Below are positions 34,687 to 43,417 of a stretch of 64,000 nt of DNA, piece by piece; the first letter of the stretch is position 1, and each line of letters opens with the position of its first letter. This DNA is from Mesorhizobium_G sp050247155 (GTDB lineage Bacteria; Pseudomonadota; Alphaproteobacteria; Rhizobiales; Rhizobiaceae): NCBI GenBank assembly GCA_050247155.1, contig JBFWUS010000013.1, positions 16,043 to 80,042 on the forward strand, given 5' to 3'. The notes beneath the pieces are model-generated. The model did not search any database and had not been told where the DNA came from. It was given only the letters and a program-made list of their open reading frames with translations. The position numbers and the translations under genes were made by a program.

Positions 34687-35718
34687 ATGAGCCAGACAGC
34701 TACACGATCGAATGAAAGGCGGTTGACCATAGCGCGCGCCATGGCCGAAGCCATCGCGCAGGAAATGCGGATCGACCCGCGCGTCTTCGTAATGGGCGAG
34801 GACATCGGCCCGCTCGGCGGCGTGTTCGGAAATACACGCGGCCTGATCGAGGAATTCGGCAAGGAGCGCGTACGCGACACGCCGATCTCGGAAACCGGAT
34901 TCATCGGCGCGGCCGTCGGCGCCGCATCGGACGGCATGCGGCCGATCGTCGAACTGATGTTCGTCGACTTCTTCGGCGTCTGCATGGACGCCATCTATAA
35001 TCTGATGGCCAAGAACACCTATTTCTCCGGCGGCAATGTGAAAGTGCCGCTGGTGCTGATGACCTCGACGGGCGGCGGCTATTCCGACGCCGGCCAGCAC
35101 TCGCAATGCCTCTACGGCACCTTTGCCCATCTGCCCGGCATGAAGGTCGTGGCGCCGAGCAACGCCTATGACGCCAAGGGCATGATGACTGCGGCGATCC
35201 GCGACGAGAACCCGGTCATCTTCATGTACCACAAGGGCCTGCAGGGTATGGGTTGGCTTGGCACCGAGCCCGGCGCTACCGTCAACGTGCCCGAAGAGAG
35301 CTATGTCGTTCCTTTCGGCAAGGCTTCCGTCGTGCGCGAAGGAACGGACGTGACCATCGTCGGCCTGGCAATGGGCGTCCACAATGCGCTCAAGGCCGCC
35401 GACGCGCTGGCCAAGAAAGGCGTCAGCGCTGAGGTCGTCGATCTGCGGACGCTGGTGCCGCTCGACCGCGATACGGTGTTCAAGTCTGTCAGGAAGACCG
35501 GTCGCCTGATCGTCGTCGACGAAGACTACCAGAGCTACGGCGTCTCCGGCGAAATTATCACCAGCGTTGCCGAGCGCGACGTCTCGGTTTTCAAGGCGAC
35601 GCCGCAGCGCGTCACCTATCCCGACGTTCCAATCCCCTTCTCGCGGCCGATGGAGCAGTTCTGTCTGCCCAATCCCGACAAGATCGTCGCGGCTTTCGAA
35701 CATATGGCAGGAGCGTAA
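34687..35718 (+). CDS. acoB: Thiamine-diphosphate dehydrogenase E1 beta (acetoin dehydrogenase-like)
   Basis: 343 residues. MGEDIGPLGGVFGNTRGLIEEFG, RDTPISETGFIGAAVGAASDGMRPIVELMF (E1 beta glutamate for ThDP activation) and the C-terminal VDLRTLVPLDRDTVFKSVRKTGRLIVVDEDYQSYGVSGEI are typical. It lies 54 bp after E1 alpha with AAGGGAGTGAG upstream. Two bases separate it from the lipoyl-domain gene. Confidence 0.88.
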   Translation: MSQTATRSNERRLTIARAMAEAIAQEMRIDPRVFVMGEDIGPLGGVFGNTRGLIEEFGKERVRDTPISETGFIGAAVGAASDGMRPIVELMFVDFFGVCMDAIYNLMAKNTYFSGGNVKVPLVLMTSTGGGYSDAGQHSQCLYGTFAHLPGMKVVAPSNAYDAKGMMTAAIRDENPVIFMYHKGLQGMGWLGTEPGATVNVPEESYVVPFGKASVVREGTDVTIVGLAMGVHNALKAADALAKKGVSAEVVDLRTLVPLDRDTVFKSVRKTGRLIVVDEDYQSYGVSGEIITSVAERDVSVFKATPQRVTYPDVPIPFSRPMEQFCLPNPDKIVAAFEHMAGA

Positions 35719-35720
35719 TC

Positions 35721-35954
35721 ATGGCTGTTGATGTGACAGTTCCGACCGATCTGTGGGACGGCGACCAGGAGGCGGTGATCACCAACTGGCTGGCCAGCGA
35801 CGGGGCGACCGTGGAAGGGGACGCCCTGATCGCCGAGATCATGGTCGAGAAGATTCAGCATGAGATCAGGGCGCCGGCGGCTGGCGTGATCAATCTGGTC
35901 AAGCAGGTCGACGACGTCATCGCCAAGGGCGATGTCATCGCCCGGATCGGATAG
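35721..35954 (+). CDS. Stand-alone lipoyl domain protein (split E2)
   Basis: 77 residues, a single biotinyl/lipoyl domain. EIMVEKIQHEIRAPAAGVI places the lipoyl lysine in the beta-turn (MVEK). Normally this domain is the N-terminal part of E2; here it is its own gene, 2 bp after E1 beta and 5 bp before the catalytic E2 gene. It would shuttle the acyl group from E1 to the acyltransferase. Confidence 0.88.
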   Translation: MAVDVTVPTDLWDGDQEAVITNWLASDGATVEGDALIAEIMVEKIQHEIRAPAAGVINLVKQVDDVIAKGDVIARIG

Positions 35955-35959
35955 CGGAC

Positions 35960-36658
35960 ATGGAAACGCTGACCGAAGCTCCCGCCACGCGGGCCGATCG
36001 TGTCATACCGCTGCGCGGCGTGCGCGGCATGATCGCCGACAAGATGCTGCGCAGCCTCTCCGAGGCGGCGCAGCTCACCCATCACGCTGATTGCCGCGCC
36101 GCCGCCTTGATGGCTCGCAAGGCCGCATGGGCCGAGGCAGGGATCAAGGTGTCGGTCGAGGATCTGATCCTAGACCGGGTGGTGGCGACACTGTTGAACC
36201 ATCCGGACCTCAACGGCGTCCTGAAGGGCAAGGAAGTGCACCTGTCGGGAGCCGTGCATCTCAGCGTGGCCATGGCCCTGCCCGGCAACCTCCTGGTGGC
36301 GCCAGCGATCTTCAACAGCGAAACCCTGACGATCGAGGAAAGGAGCGCGGCGCGCAAGGACCTTGCGGAGCGGGCGCGCAAGAACAAGCTGACGGTTCCC
36401 GAGATGACCGGCGGCACCTTCACCGTCAGCAATCTCGGCCTGTCGCGAGTGAAATATTTCACCCCGATCCTGAACACCCCGCAGATCGGCATCCTCGGCA
36501 TTGGCCGGATCGAACAGGTAGCCCTCCCCGACGGCAAAGGCGGCGTGGAGTTACACCCCGTCATGGGCCTGTCGCTGACCTTTGATCATCAGGCGGTGGA
36601 CGGCGCGCCGGCTGCTGCGTTCTTGTCGGACCTCTGTGCGGCGATCGAGGCTGCATGA
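35960..36658 (+). CDS. E2 catalytic domain (2-oxo acid dehydrogenase acyltransferase) without lipoyl or E3-binding domain
   Basis: 232 residues corresponding to the acyltransferase domain: RGVRGMIADKMLRSLSEAAQLTHH at the start, NLGLSRVKYFTPILNTPQIGILGIG, and the catalytic LTFDHQAVDGAPAAAFL (His and Asp present). The peripheral E3-binding segment that normally precedes it is absent, so how a dihydrolipoyl dehydrogenase docks is unclear; no E3 gene is in the window. Its end overlaps the next gene by 4 bp (ATGA). Confidence 0.87.
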   Translation: METLTEAPATRADRVIPLRGVRGMIADKMLRSLSEAAQLTHHADCRAAALMARKAAWAEAGIKVSVEDLILDRVVATLLNHPDLNGVLKGKEVHLSGAVHLSVAMALPGNLLVAPAIFNSETLTIEERSAARKDLAERARKNKLTVPEMTGGTFTVSNLGLSRVKYFTPILNTPQIGILGIGRIEQVALPDGKGGVELHPVMGLSLTFDHQAVDGAPAAAFLSDLCAAIEAA

Positions 36659-37404
36659 CAGTCGCGGCGCGCCATCCGCTCGAACACGGCCGGTCAGATG
36701 GCAGCCCGCAATTTTTGCCCATTGCTGCTGCGCTCGAACGGGAAACCGCCATGCTGGATGCGGTCGCCGGCGGAGCCGGTCCGCAAGTCCTGGTGTGGCA
36801 ATGCGAGCGCTGCATTGTGGTGCCACGTCGGCTGGCGGCGTCCGCCGCCTTTTCTGAAGCGGCGCGCGATTTGGAGCGTCGCGGCTTTCCCGTTATTGCG
36901 CGCGACACCGGCGGCGATGCGGTGGTCCAGGGTCCGGGCGTCGTGAATGTCTCACTGGCATTTACGATTCCGCCGAACATGCCGGACCGTATCGGCGAGG
37001 CGTACAGGATGCTGTGCGCGCCGCTGATGTCGTTGCTGAGGCAATACGACATCGAAACCGCGAACGGCGCGGTTTCTGGCGCAATGTGCGATGGCGCATT
37101 CAATGTGACCGCATGTGGCCGCAAGCTGGCCGGCACGGCGCAACGCTGGCGTCGCGCGCGCGGCGCCGAAGGAGCCTCTTCCTTCGCAGTGTTTGGCCAT
37201 CTGGCGCTTTCCGTCGACATCGACCATACGGCTGCAGCCGATGCGGTCAACGCCTTCTACGCCGCTGCCGAAATCGACAGCCGCGTCGAAGAATTCGCGC
37301 ATATCAACCTTACGGAACTGCTGCCTGCGCAGGGTCTGATCACTGCTAGTACAGTAGTAGGGTGCTTGACGCCCTTCTATGTCACCAAGACCGGACGTTA
37401 TTAG
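36655..37404 (+). CDS. Lipoate-protein ligase A-like protein
   Basis: 249 residues of the BPL/LplA/LipB fold. RDTGGDAVVQGPGVVNVSLAF corresponds to the R-x-SGGGAV-x-H-x-G-N-N loop, though the arginine-serine part reads RDTG, and VTACGRKLAGTAQRWRR carries the active-site lysine in K-x-x-GTAQR. Coupled by ATGA to the E2 gene, it probably attaches lipoate or octanoate to the 77-residue lipoyl protein two genes upstream. Confidence 0.82.
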   Translation: MTVAARHPLEHGRSDGSPQFLPIAAALERETAMLDAVAGGAGPQVLVWQCERCIVVPRRLAASAAFSEAARDLERRGFPVIARDTGGDAVVQGPGVVNVSLAFTIPPNMPDRIGEAYRMLCAPLMSLLRQYDIETANGAVSGAMCDGAFNVTACGRKLAGTAQRWRRARGAEGASSFAVFGHLALSVDIDHTAAADAVNAFYAAAEIDSRVEEFAHINLTELLPAQGLITASTVVGCLTPFYVTKTGRY

Positions 37405-37421
37405 CTTATTTGAGTATGTTT

Positions 37422-37542
37422 GAGAACTCGTCAGGCCGAGGCGAAAATGAGGTTTTGCGAGCATCGGAGCGGAGCGTACATCAGGTACGTGAGCACCGAA
37501 GCGCAGAAAAACGTCACTTGCAGACCGGCCTCATGAGTTTCC
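37422..37542. repeat. Intergenic palindromic repeat, about 120 bp
   Basis: Outer arms GAGAACTCGTCAGGCCG (37422-37438) and CGGCCTCATGAGTTTCC (37526-37542) pair with a few mismatches. The interior contains GGAGCGGAGCGTAC and GTACGTGAGCACCG, arranged as another hairpin around CATCAG. It resembles the mosaic intergenic elements of rhizobia, but I cannot name the family. Confidence 0.55.
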
Positions 37543-37616
37543 AAAAAGGCTCTTAGACGGTGGCTTCGTGCCGGCCGCCCGGCTTTCCGCTTCGCGCCTC
37601 CCAGGATCATCGCGGT

Positions 37617-37844
37617 CACTTCAGGCTTGGTGACAGTGCCGGATACGAGTTCCAAGCTGCCGCATGATGCGCGGCGGATTTAAGAAATGGATGATGAGGA
37701 CGTCTGCGGCGAAGCTCTCCGGCAAGTCCCCGATGAGCGAATGCAGCGGAATGGTCGACGTGACGCTTGGAAGGTGGCGGCATCTGTCTTGACCCATAGT
37801 TGAACCTCGCCGGAGCCAGGAACGACCGTCCTCGTGTCAGACAT
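37617..37844 (-). CDS. Doubtful small open frame
   Basis: ATG 37844 has GGAGAG 5 bases upstream and reads MSDTRTVVPGSGEVQLWVKT before becoming Arg/Ser-rich, which suggests loss of frame. A second frame over the same DNA reads LPESFAADVLIIHFLNPPRI, more protein-like. I recognise neither. It may be a decayed gene next to the MITE. Confidence 0.2.
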
Positions 37845-37962
37845 CGGTTCTCTCCGTGATCGTCGATGCTCTGGGCACCTGTGGACCGGCGGCCGGGGTA
37901 GTCGTGAAGCTCAGATAAGACCGCAGAATATCGGGCGCCATCGCCGCAGGGTTGGGTCCGCA

Positions 37963-38235
37963 CTAGAGCGAGATGAGATTAGGTTGAACCATTCTGCCGG
38001 TGATGGTTTGAGACAAGATCGAGGACTTCGTCGAAGGTCGGACTGGTTATCCGGCCGAGACGGAGGCCGAAGGAATTGGCCCAAACCAGCCCGGCCCTTC
38101 GGGTTTGTGTTTGGCGGACGCCCGGTTCGTCGGCTTGCTCGGCCGATGAACCACATCGACCTTCGCAACCCTCCTGCCGGATCGCCTCGCCAAACGACAA
38201 ACAGAATGATTCAACCTAAACTCATCTCGCTCTAG
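37963..38235. mobile_element. 273-bp MITE with 34-bp terminal inverted repeats
   Basis: The left end (37963-37996, starting CTAGAGCGAGATGAG and ending TTCTG) and the right end (38202-38235) are inverted copies differing at only 2 of 34 positions. The interior has no gene. A diverged, truncated relative lies at 15536-15700. CTAG at both tips is compatible with TA-type target duplication, as for IS630/Tc1-related MITEs, but that is not proven. Confidence 0.8.
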
Positions 38236-38350
38236 CCAATGTGCGTGCGACCACAGGCGGGTCACCTACCATCCATCGTCAGCTCATCGGCTCACAAGTT
38301 GGCACCCAAGACCATGCCCCTGCTTGGACGATCGGCTGCAAGCACGGTGC

Positions 38351-39766
38351 TTACCGGCGGCCAACGGCAATATTTCTTGGCATCGCTTCATGTTCCTGCC
38401 GCGCGATGATGGCGTAAACTTCGCCTGAATATTTGATCGTGCGCTTCTGCGTGGCGTAGTCGACATGGGCGATGCCGAAGGGCGTGGTATAGCCGTAAGC
38501 CCATTCGAAATTGTCGGTCAGCGTCCAGGCGAAATAGCCCTTGACCGGCACGCCTTCGGCGGCGGCCTTCGCTACCTGTTCGAGATGATCGACATAATAG
38601 GCGGCGCGCAGATCGTCCCAAACCCGCCCATCCGGGCCGACGCGCTCTGGCGTGGTGGCGACGCCATTTTCGGAAATATAGATCGCCTTTGGCGCATAGC
38701 CATCATTCACATAGCGCAATATGTCGTACATGCAGCGCGGATAGATTTCATAGCCGACAGCGGAATAGCTGCCCCCAGGCTGCACGCGCCGATAATTGAG
38801 CGGCGCAAGTTCGTCGCCGGCGGCCATGACCGAGCGGCGGTAGATATTGATGCCGACATAGTCGATCGGCGCCGCGATGATCGCATTGTCGTCGGCATGG
38901 ATCGGCGGCAGCAGATCGCCGTAGAGCTCCAGCATGTCCCGCGGGTAAGCGCCCTTGAATACGGCGTCCAGGAACCAGCGATTCTGCGCGCCATCAAAGC
39001 GCCGCGTCGCGGCAATGTCGCGCGGGTCCTCGCTCGCCGGTTCCGCGACGTTCAGGTCGAAGACGATGCCCACCGAGGCATCCGGCGCTTCGGCGCGGAT
39101 GGCGGGGACGGACCGGCCATGGCCTAGCAACGCATGATGGCTGGCGGTCACGCCGCCTTTCACGCCGTCGCGCAGGCCCGGCGCGTCCTCGCCCGACGCA
39201 TGACCTGACCAGCAGAAAGTCCAGGGCTCGTTCAGCGTGGTCCATTTCTTCACGCGATCGCCGAAATGCCGCGCCGCCAGCGAGGCATAGTCGGCCAGGT
39301 AGCCGGCGGTGTCGCGGTTGTACCAGCCGCCGCGATCCTGCAACGCCTGCGGCAGATCCCAATGATAGAGGGTCGCGTAGGGCTCGATGCCGGCTTCCAG
39401 CAGATCGTCGATCAGCCGATTGTAGAAGGCGACGCCCTTTGCATTGGGTGCGCCGCCACCTTGCGGAAGCAGCCGCGTCCAGGCGAAGGAGAAGCGGTAC
39501 GCGTCAAGGCCGAGCGCCCTCAGCACCGCGATATCATCCTTCCAGCGATGGTAGCTGTCGCAGGCGACGTCGCCGCTGGAACCGTCGACGATCACGCCGG
39601 GAAGCTTGCAGAAGCGGTCCCAGATGCTCTCGCCCTTGCCGTCGGCATCAGGCGTGCCTTCGATCTGATAGGCAGCCGTCGCCGCTCCGAAAACAAATCC
39701 ATTCGGAAAAACAAGCGAGGCCGCACGCGCTTCCAGGAGACGTCGCTTATCGATGCTTGATGTCAT
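38351..39766 (-). CDS. GH1 beta-glucosidase
   Basis: 471 residues. FPNGFVFGAATAAYQIEG opens the barrel; the acid/base Glu is in TLNEPWTF, the nucleophile Glu in YISENGVA, and WTLTDNFEWAYGY shapes the sugar site. No signal peptide, so cytoplasmic. It hydrolyses beta-glucosides or similar glycosides. It overlaps the permease gene by 20 bp and ends the LacI-controlled operon. Confidence 0.93.
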   Translation of the reverse strand: MTSSIDKRRLLEARAASLVFPNGFVFGAATAAYQIEGTPDADGKGESIWDRFCKLPGVIVDGSSGDVACDSYHRWKDDIAVLRALGLDAYRFSFAWTRLLPQGGGAPNAKGVAFYNRLIDDLLEAGIEPYATLYHWDLPQALQDRGGWYNRDTAGYLADYASLAARHFGDRVKKWTTLNEPWTFCWSGHASGEDAPGLRDGVKGGVTASHHALLGHGRSVPAIRAEAPDASVGIVFDLNVAEPASEDPRDIAATRRFDGAQNRWFLDAVFKGAYPRDMLELYGDLLPPIHADDNAIIAAPIDYVGINIYRRSVMAAGDELAPLNYRRVQPGGSYSAVGYEIYPRCMYDILRYVNDGYAPKAIYISENGVATTPERVGPDGRVWDDLRAAYYVDHLEQVAKAAAEGVPVKGYFAWTLTDNFEWAYGYTTPFGIAHVDYATQKRTIKYSGEVYAIIARQEHEAMPRNIAVGRR

Positions 39767-41396
39767 ATTTTCTCTCGATCGTGCTCACCAGGCTGGCGGC
39801 GGCCAGCGTCAGGAGAATGTAGAAGATGGCGGCGGAATTGTAGGGCGCGAAAGGCAGGAAGCTCGCCGACTGGAACTCCCGCATGCGCTGGGTGATGTCC
39901 CGGATGGACAGGATCGATAGGAGCGACGTGTCCTTGAGAATGGCGATCAACTCGTTGCCGAGCGGCGGAATGATGATGCGGAAGGCCTGCGGCAGAATAA
40001 TGAGCCGGGCGGTTTGCCAGCCGTTCATGCCCATGCTGCGCGCCGCCTCGATCTGGCCGCGCGGAATGGCGTTGATGCCGGAGCGGAAGATTTCGGCCAG
40101 ATAGGCCGAATAGGCCAGCGCCATGGCGGCGATGCCGCGCATCAAGTTGGGCGGATCGAACACGCCTTGCGTGGCGTCCTTCAGCGCGCCGGCAAGCGGC
40201 AGGCCGACATAGAGAACAATCACCAGCATGGGGATGCCGCGGATCGTATCGACGATAAATTCCGAACCGATGGACAGCGGGTGCCGATAATGGATATGGC
40301 CGCCGAGCGTCAGCAGGCCAAGCACGATGGACAGCACAGCCAGCGTGATGCCTGAAGCCTTGTCGCGGTCGTTCAGGGCCTCGGTCTGCCACAGAACCGG
40401 CTGGCCGGCCGGGGCCGCGTCAACCGGCACAAGTACGGCGCTGACGTCGGCCTTCTTCTCCAGCGCGGCGATGGCTTCAGGCGTTCCCTTGAAGGTGCGC
40501 AAGGGAAGTTCGTCGCCCGGTGCATCCGGGAACTGGCCGTAGCGCACCGCGCCGATGATGGCGGAAGGCGTGCCGGAGATGACGCCGACCTTACCGCCGA
40601 AAGCGCCGACCAGCGCGTAATTCTCGCGCGGCTGTAGCAGGAACCAGGCGGCGGCGAGCGCCAGCAGGCCGGTGATGACCATGAAGGTGACATGCGCCCG
40701 CACGCTGTATTCCAGTTTGAGCAGTCCGACCCAGACCAGCCCCAGGATTGCAGCCAGTACATAGGCGGCAATCGCGGCGCGGATGGTGGTGGCGACGCCG
40801 GCCGCGAAAGCCATTGGCGCGAGAAAGAGGATGAACGCCAGCCCGGCCCCGTTGACAACGGCAAGCATCATGCGGCCGGCTTTCCACGCCCTGCCGTTTC
40901 CACCTTTGTTTCGACCGATAAGGATCAGGCCGAGCGCTATGATGGTGAGGACAAGATAGGTCCAAAACAGAGCGGAAGCGTAGCCGTGGACGGCCAGTTC
41001 GGCGGCGTCGGTCAGACGGCGCGGCGTTTCGCCCTTGACCACCAGCTCCGAGGTGAAAGCATCGACTCCGTTGGCGACGACCGAGGAAATATAGGGATAG
41101 GCGATGCCGGTCACGGCGACCGCCAGAGCAGCGGCGAGATTGAGACCCCCGCAGGCAGCGGCCAGCCGGTCTCGCCGCATCGATTGACGCGAAAACAGAA
41201 CCACGCCAAGGCTGGCGCCAAAAGCCAACGCCAGCGCGACGAAACCGGGCACGAAGACGGACGAGCCATTTTCTACGCCGAGAATGGCGCGCAGCGAGCG
41301 CTGGTAATCGCCCGAGGTGGCGAACAGATAGACAATGAAGGGCAATGCCGCGGCAATGATGAGGTTGCTCGGCCGCAGGCGCTTCAGGAACTGCAT
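39747..41396 (-). CDS. Amino-acid-type ABC permease with large N-terminal extension
   Basis: 549 residues, more than twice the usual length. The last about 200 residues are a HisM/GlnP-type permease with the EAA loop EAARSMGMNGWQTARLIILPQ. Ahead of it are about seven hydrophobic segments and a soluble stretch (VGVISGTPSAIIGAVRYGQF, TPEAIAALEKKADVSAVLVP) resembling part of a family 3 binding protein. I chose ATG 41396 with GGGAGG upstream. No ATPase gene lies in this operon, so one must come from elsewhere. Confidence 0.8.
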   Translation of the reverse strand: MQFLKRLRPSNLIIAAALPFIVYLFATSGDYQRSLRAILGVENGSSVFVPGFVALALAFGASLGVVLFSRQSMRRDRLAAACGGLNLAAALAVAVTGIAYPYISSVVANGVDAFTSELVVKGETPRRLTDAAELAVHGYASALFWTYLVLTIIALGLILIGRNKGGNGRAWKAGRMMLAVVNGAGLAFILFLAPMAFAAGVATTIRAAIAAYVLAAILGLVWVGLLKLEYSVRAHVTFMVITGLLALAAAWFLLQPRENYALVGAFGGKVGVISGTPSAIIGAVRYGQFPDAPGDELPLRTFKGTPEAIAALEKKADVSAVLVPVDAAPAGQPVLWQTEALNDRDKASGITLAVLSIVLGLLTLGGHIHYRHPLSIGSEFIVDTIRGIPMLVIVLYVGLPLAGALKDATQGVFDPPNLMRGIAAMALAYSAYLAEIFRSGINAIPRGQIEAARSMGMNGWQTARLIILPQAFRIIIPPLGNELIAILKDTSLLSILSIRDITQRMREFQSASFLPFAPYNSAAIFYILLTLAAASLVSTIERKYDIKHR

Positions 41397-41459
41397 GGAA
41401 ACCGCCCTCCCGGAGAGGTTCCGACGCGGCGGCGCGCCGGAACCAGCCATTGCGATGGC

Positions 41460-42206
41460 TTATTTGACGCCCCAGTATTTGTTGATCAGCGCGTCGAGGC
41501 TGCCATCATCCTTGATCGCCTTGAGGCCCTCGTTGAAGGCGGCGACATTCTCATCGCCCTTGCGGAAAACGAGGCCGAGCGGGTCGGACTGCAGGTCCCT
41601 GATCGGCACCACCAGTTCACCGGCAAATTCCTTCTCATAGGCGGCGGCATTGGCTCCGTTGATGACGACGCCGTCGACATCCTTGTTCTTGAGCGCGATG
41701 ACGGAAGCGCTGAAGCTGTCATAGGCCGCGACGTTATCCTTGCCGACAATGCCTTCGGCAACCTGTGCGTCCGTCGTGTTGGCCTGGGCCGAGAGCTTCT
41801 TGCCCTTCGACTTGAAGTCATCGACGGTCAGGCCCTCGTCCTCGACGCGCATGAGGATCGCCTGGCTGTTGATGATGTAAGGGTCGGAAAAATCCATCGC
41901 CTTCTTGCGTTCGTCGGTGATCGACACGCCGGAAGCGACGAGGTCGAAATTGCCCTGGTCGAGCGCGGCGAAGATGCCGTCCCAGCCGGTGGTCACGAAC
42001 TCAGCCTTGCAGTTGATCTTGGCGCAGACGGCGTTGACCACATCGACGTCGAAGCCGACGATCTGGCCGGAAGCCGGATCGACGCTCTCCATCGGCGGCG
42101 AGGTGGTGTCCGACCCCACCTTGACAAGTTTGCCGCCGAGATCGGCGGCGTGAGCTGCAGCGGACGTCAGCAGCGCCAGCGTCAGTCCAAGCAGGATTTT
42201 CTTCAT
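41460..42206 (-). CDS. Amino-acid-type ABC substrate-binding protein (SBP family 3)
   Basis: 248 residues. Signal peptide MKKILLGLTLALLTSAAAHA; then KVGSDTTSPPMESVDPASGQIVGFDVDVVNAVCAKINCKAEFV and DLVASGVSITDERKKAMDFSDPYI, the family 3 signatures. ATG 42206 has GGAGGAG 6 bases upstream. It sits between LacI and permease genes. The partner beta-glucosidase suggests the ligand may be a glycoside or glycosylated amino acid rather than a plain amino acid (inference). Confidence 0.9.
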   Translation of the reverse strand: MKKILLGLTLALLTSAAAHAADLGGKLVKVGSDTTSPPMESVDPASGQIVGFDVDVVNAVCAKINCKAEFVTTGWDGIFAALDQGNFDLVASGVSITDERKKAMDFSDPYIINSQAILMRVEDEGLTVDDFKSKGKKLSAQANTTDAQVAEGIVGKDNVAAYDSFSASVIALKNKDVDGVVINGANAAAYEKEFAGELVVPIRDLQSDPLGLVFRKGDENVAAFNEGLKAIKDDGSLDALINKYWGVK

Positions 42207-42223
42207 TGTATTCTCCTCCATTT

Positions 42224-43303
42224 TCAAGAATCACGATGGCTCAAATGACCGCCGAGATTGTCGGGCTGCCGGGCGATCATTTCGGGCCGGAAGACCTCGG
42301 ATAATTTCGCCGCATCCTCGCCCGCCATGCGGCGCAGCAGGAATTCACCCAGCCTGCGGCCCAGCACCTCGATCGGCTGGTAGAAGGTGGTGACGGCCGG
42401 TGTGAAATAGGCGCTGACGTTGATGTCGTCATAGGCGATCACATCGACATCGACGCCGATTTGCCGCCCGAGCCGCCCAAGCGCCGACAGCACGCCGAGC
42501 GTCGTGGATTCGTTGACGCAGACCAGCGCCGTCGGCGGATGCGCCAGATCGAACAGGGTAAACGTGCTGTCGCTTCCAAAGCGCGTCGAAGCATCGCCGC
42601 CGACAACCAGATCCATCGACGGTTCGAGGCCGGCGTCGTGGAATGCACGGGAAAAGCCCTCTATCCTGTCAAGCGCATAGGAAAAGCGCCGCTCCACATT
42701 GATCAGCGCGATCCGGCGATGTCCGCCCGCAAGCAGCCGGGCGGTGGCCGCGTGGGCTGCCCACTCATTGTCGACATCGACATGCGCATAGATCAGCGGC
42801 TTGCGGCAACGTCCCAGCGATACGAAGGGAAAATCGGCTTGCGTCAACATATCGACGCGAGCGTCGTCCGCCAGCACGCCTGAAAAGATCAGCCCGTCGG
42901 CAAGCCGCTGATCCACGATGCGGCGTGCAACCCCGCAGGCGTCGTCGAAGCTGCGATAGCCATGCACGGAAAGCTGGTAGTCGCTGTCGTCGAGGGCCTG
43001 CGCGATGCCGCTGAGGATCTGGGTGTATTCCACGCCATCCCATTCGAAGCCGGCCGCGGAGGTCAGCGGCATCAGCACCGCGGCCTGATAGGTTCGGCCG
43101 GTGCGCAACGCCATGCCGCGGGCATTCGCCTGATAGCCCAGTTCGCGCGCGGCGGTGAGAATGGTGTCGCGCGTCGATTCCGTGACCACGGGCGAGCCGC
43201 GCAAGGCTTTCGAGATCGTGGCGATGGAATAGCCGGTATGCGCCGCCAGCGTTTTGATCGTAGGCGGAAGCTTGCTATCCGCCAATGTGCGAATTTCCAC
43301 CAT
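42224..43303 (-). CDS. LacI-family transcriptional regulator
   Basis: 359 residues. The helix-turn-helix is PTIKTLAAHTGYSIATISKALRG, with hinge TRDTILTAARELGYQANA, then a periplasmic-binding-like sugar domain (VSLGRCRKPLIYAHVDVDNEWA, RRIALINVE, ALVCVNESTTLGVL). First gene of its operon and probably autoregulating through the palindromes at 43347-43383. Confidence 0.92.
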   Translation of the reverse strand: MVEIRTLADSKLPPTIKTLAAHTGYSIATISKALRGSPVVTESTRDTILTAARELGYQANARGMALRTGRTYQAAVLMPLTSAAGFEWDGVEYTQILSGIAQALDDSDYQLSVHGYRSFDDACGVARRIVDQRLADGLIFSGVLADDARVDMLTQADFPFVSLGRCRKPLIYAHVDVDNEWAAHAATARLLAGGHRRIALINVERRFSYALDRIEGFSRAFHDAGLEPSMDLVVGGDASTRFGSDSTFTLFDLAHPPTALVCVNESTTLGVLSALGRLGRQIGVDVDVIAYDDINVSAYFTPAVTTFYQPIEVLGRRLGEFLLRRMAGEDAAKLSEVFRPEMIARQPDNLGGHLSHRDS

Positions 43304-43346
43304 GGCCAGCCACGCTTTCCCCTCTCTTGCCGAGGCTTAGCATCGA

Positions 43347-43383
43347 ATAAAAACGATTTCAACAAAAATAAAAACGTTTTTAT
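43347..43383. promoter_or_regulatory. LacI-type operators
   Basis: ATAAAAACGTTTTTAT (43368-43383) is a perfect 16-bp palindrome centred on CG, as usual for LacI-family sites. A half-matching copy ATAAAAACGATTTCA starts at 43347, 21 bp away. Both lie just upstream of the LacI gene. Confidence 0.75.
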
Positions 43384-43417
43384 TATCAGAAAGCGCACTC
43401 CGAGCACGCCGCGCCGG

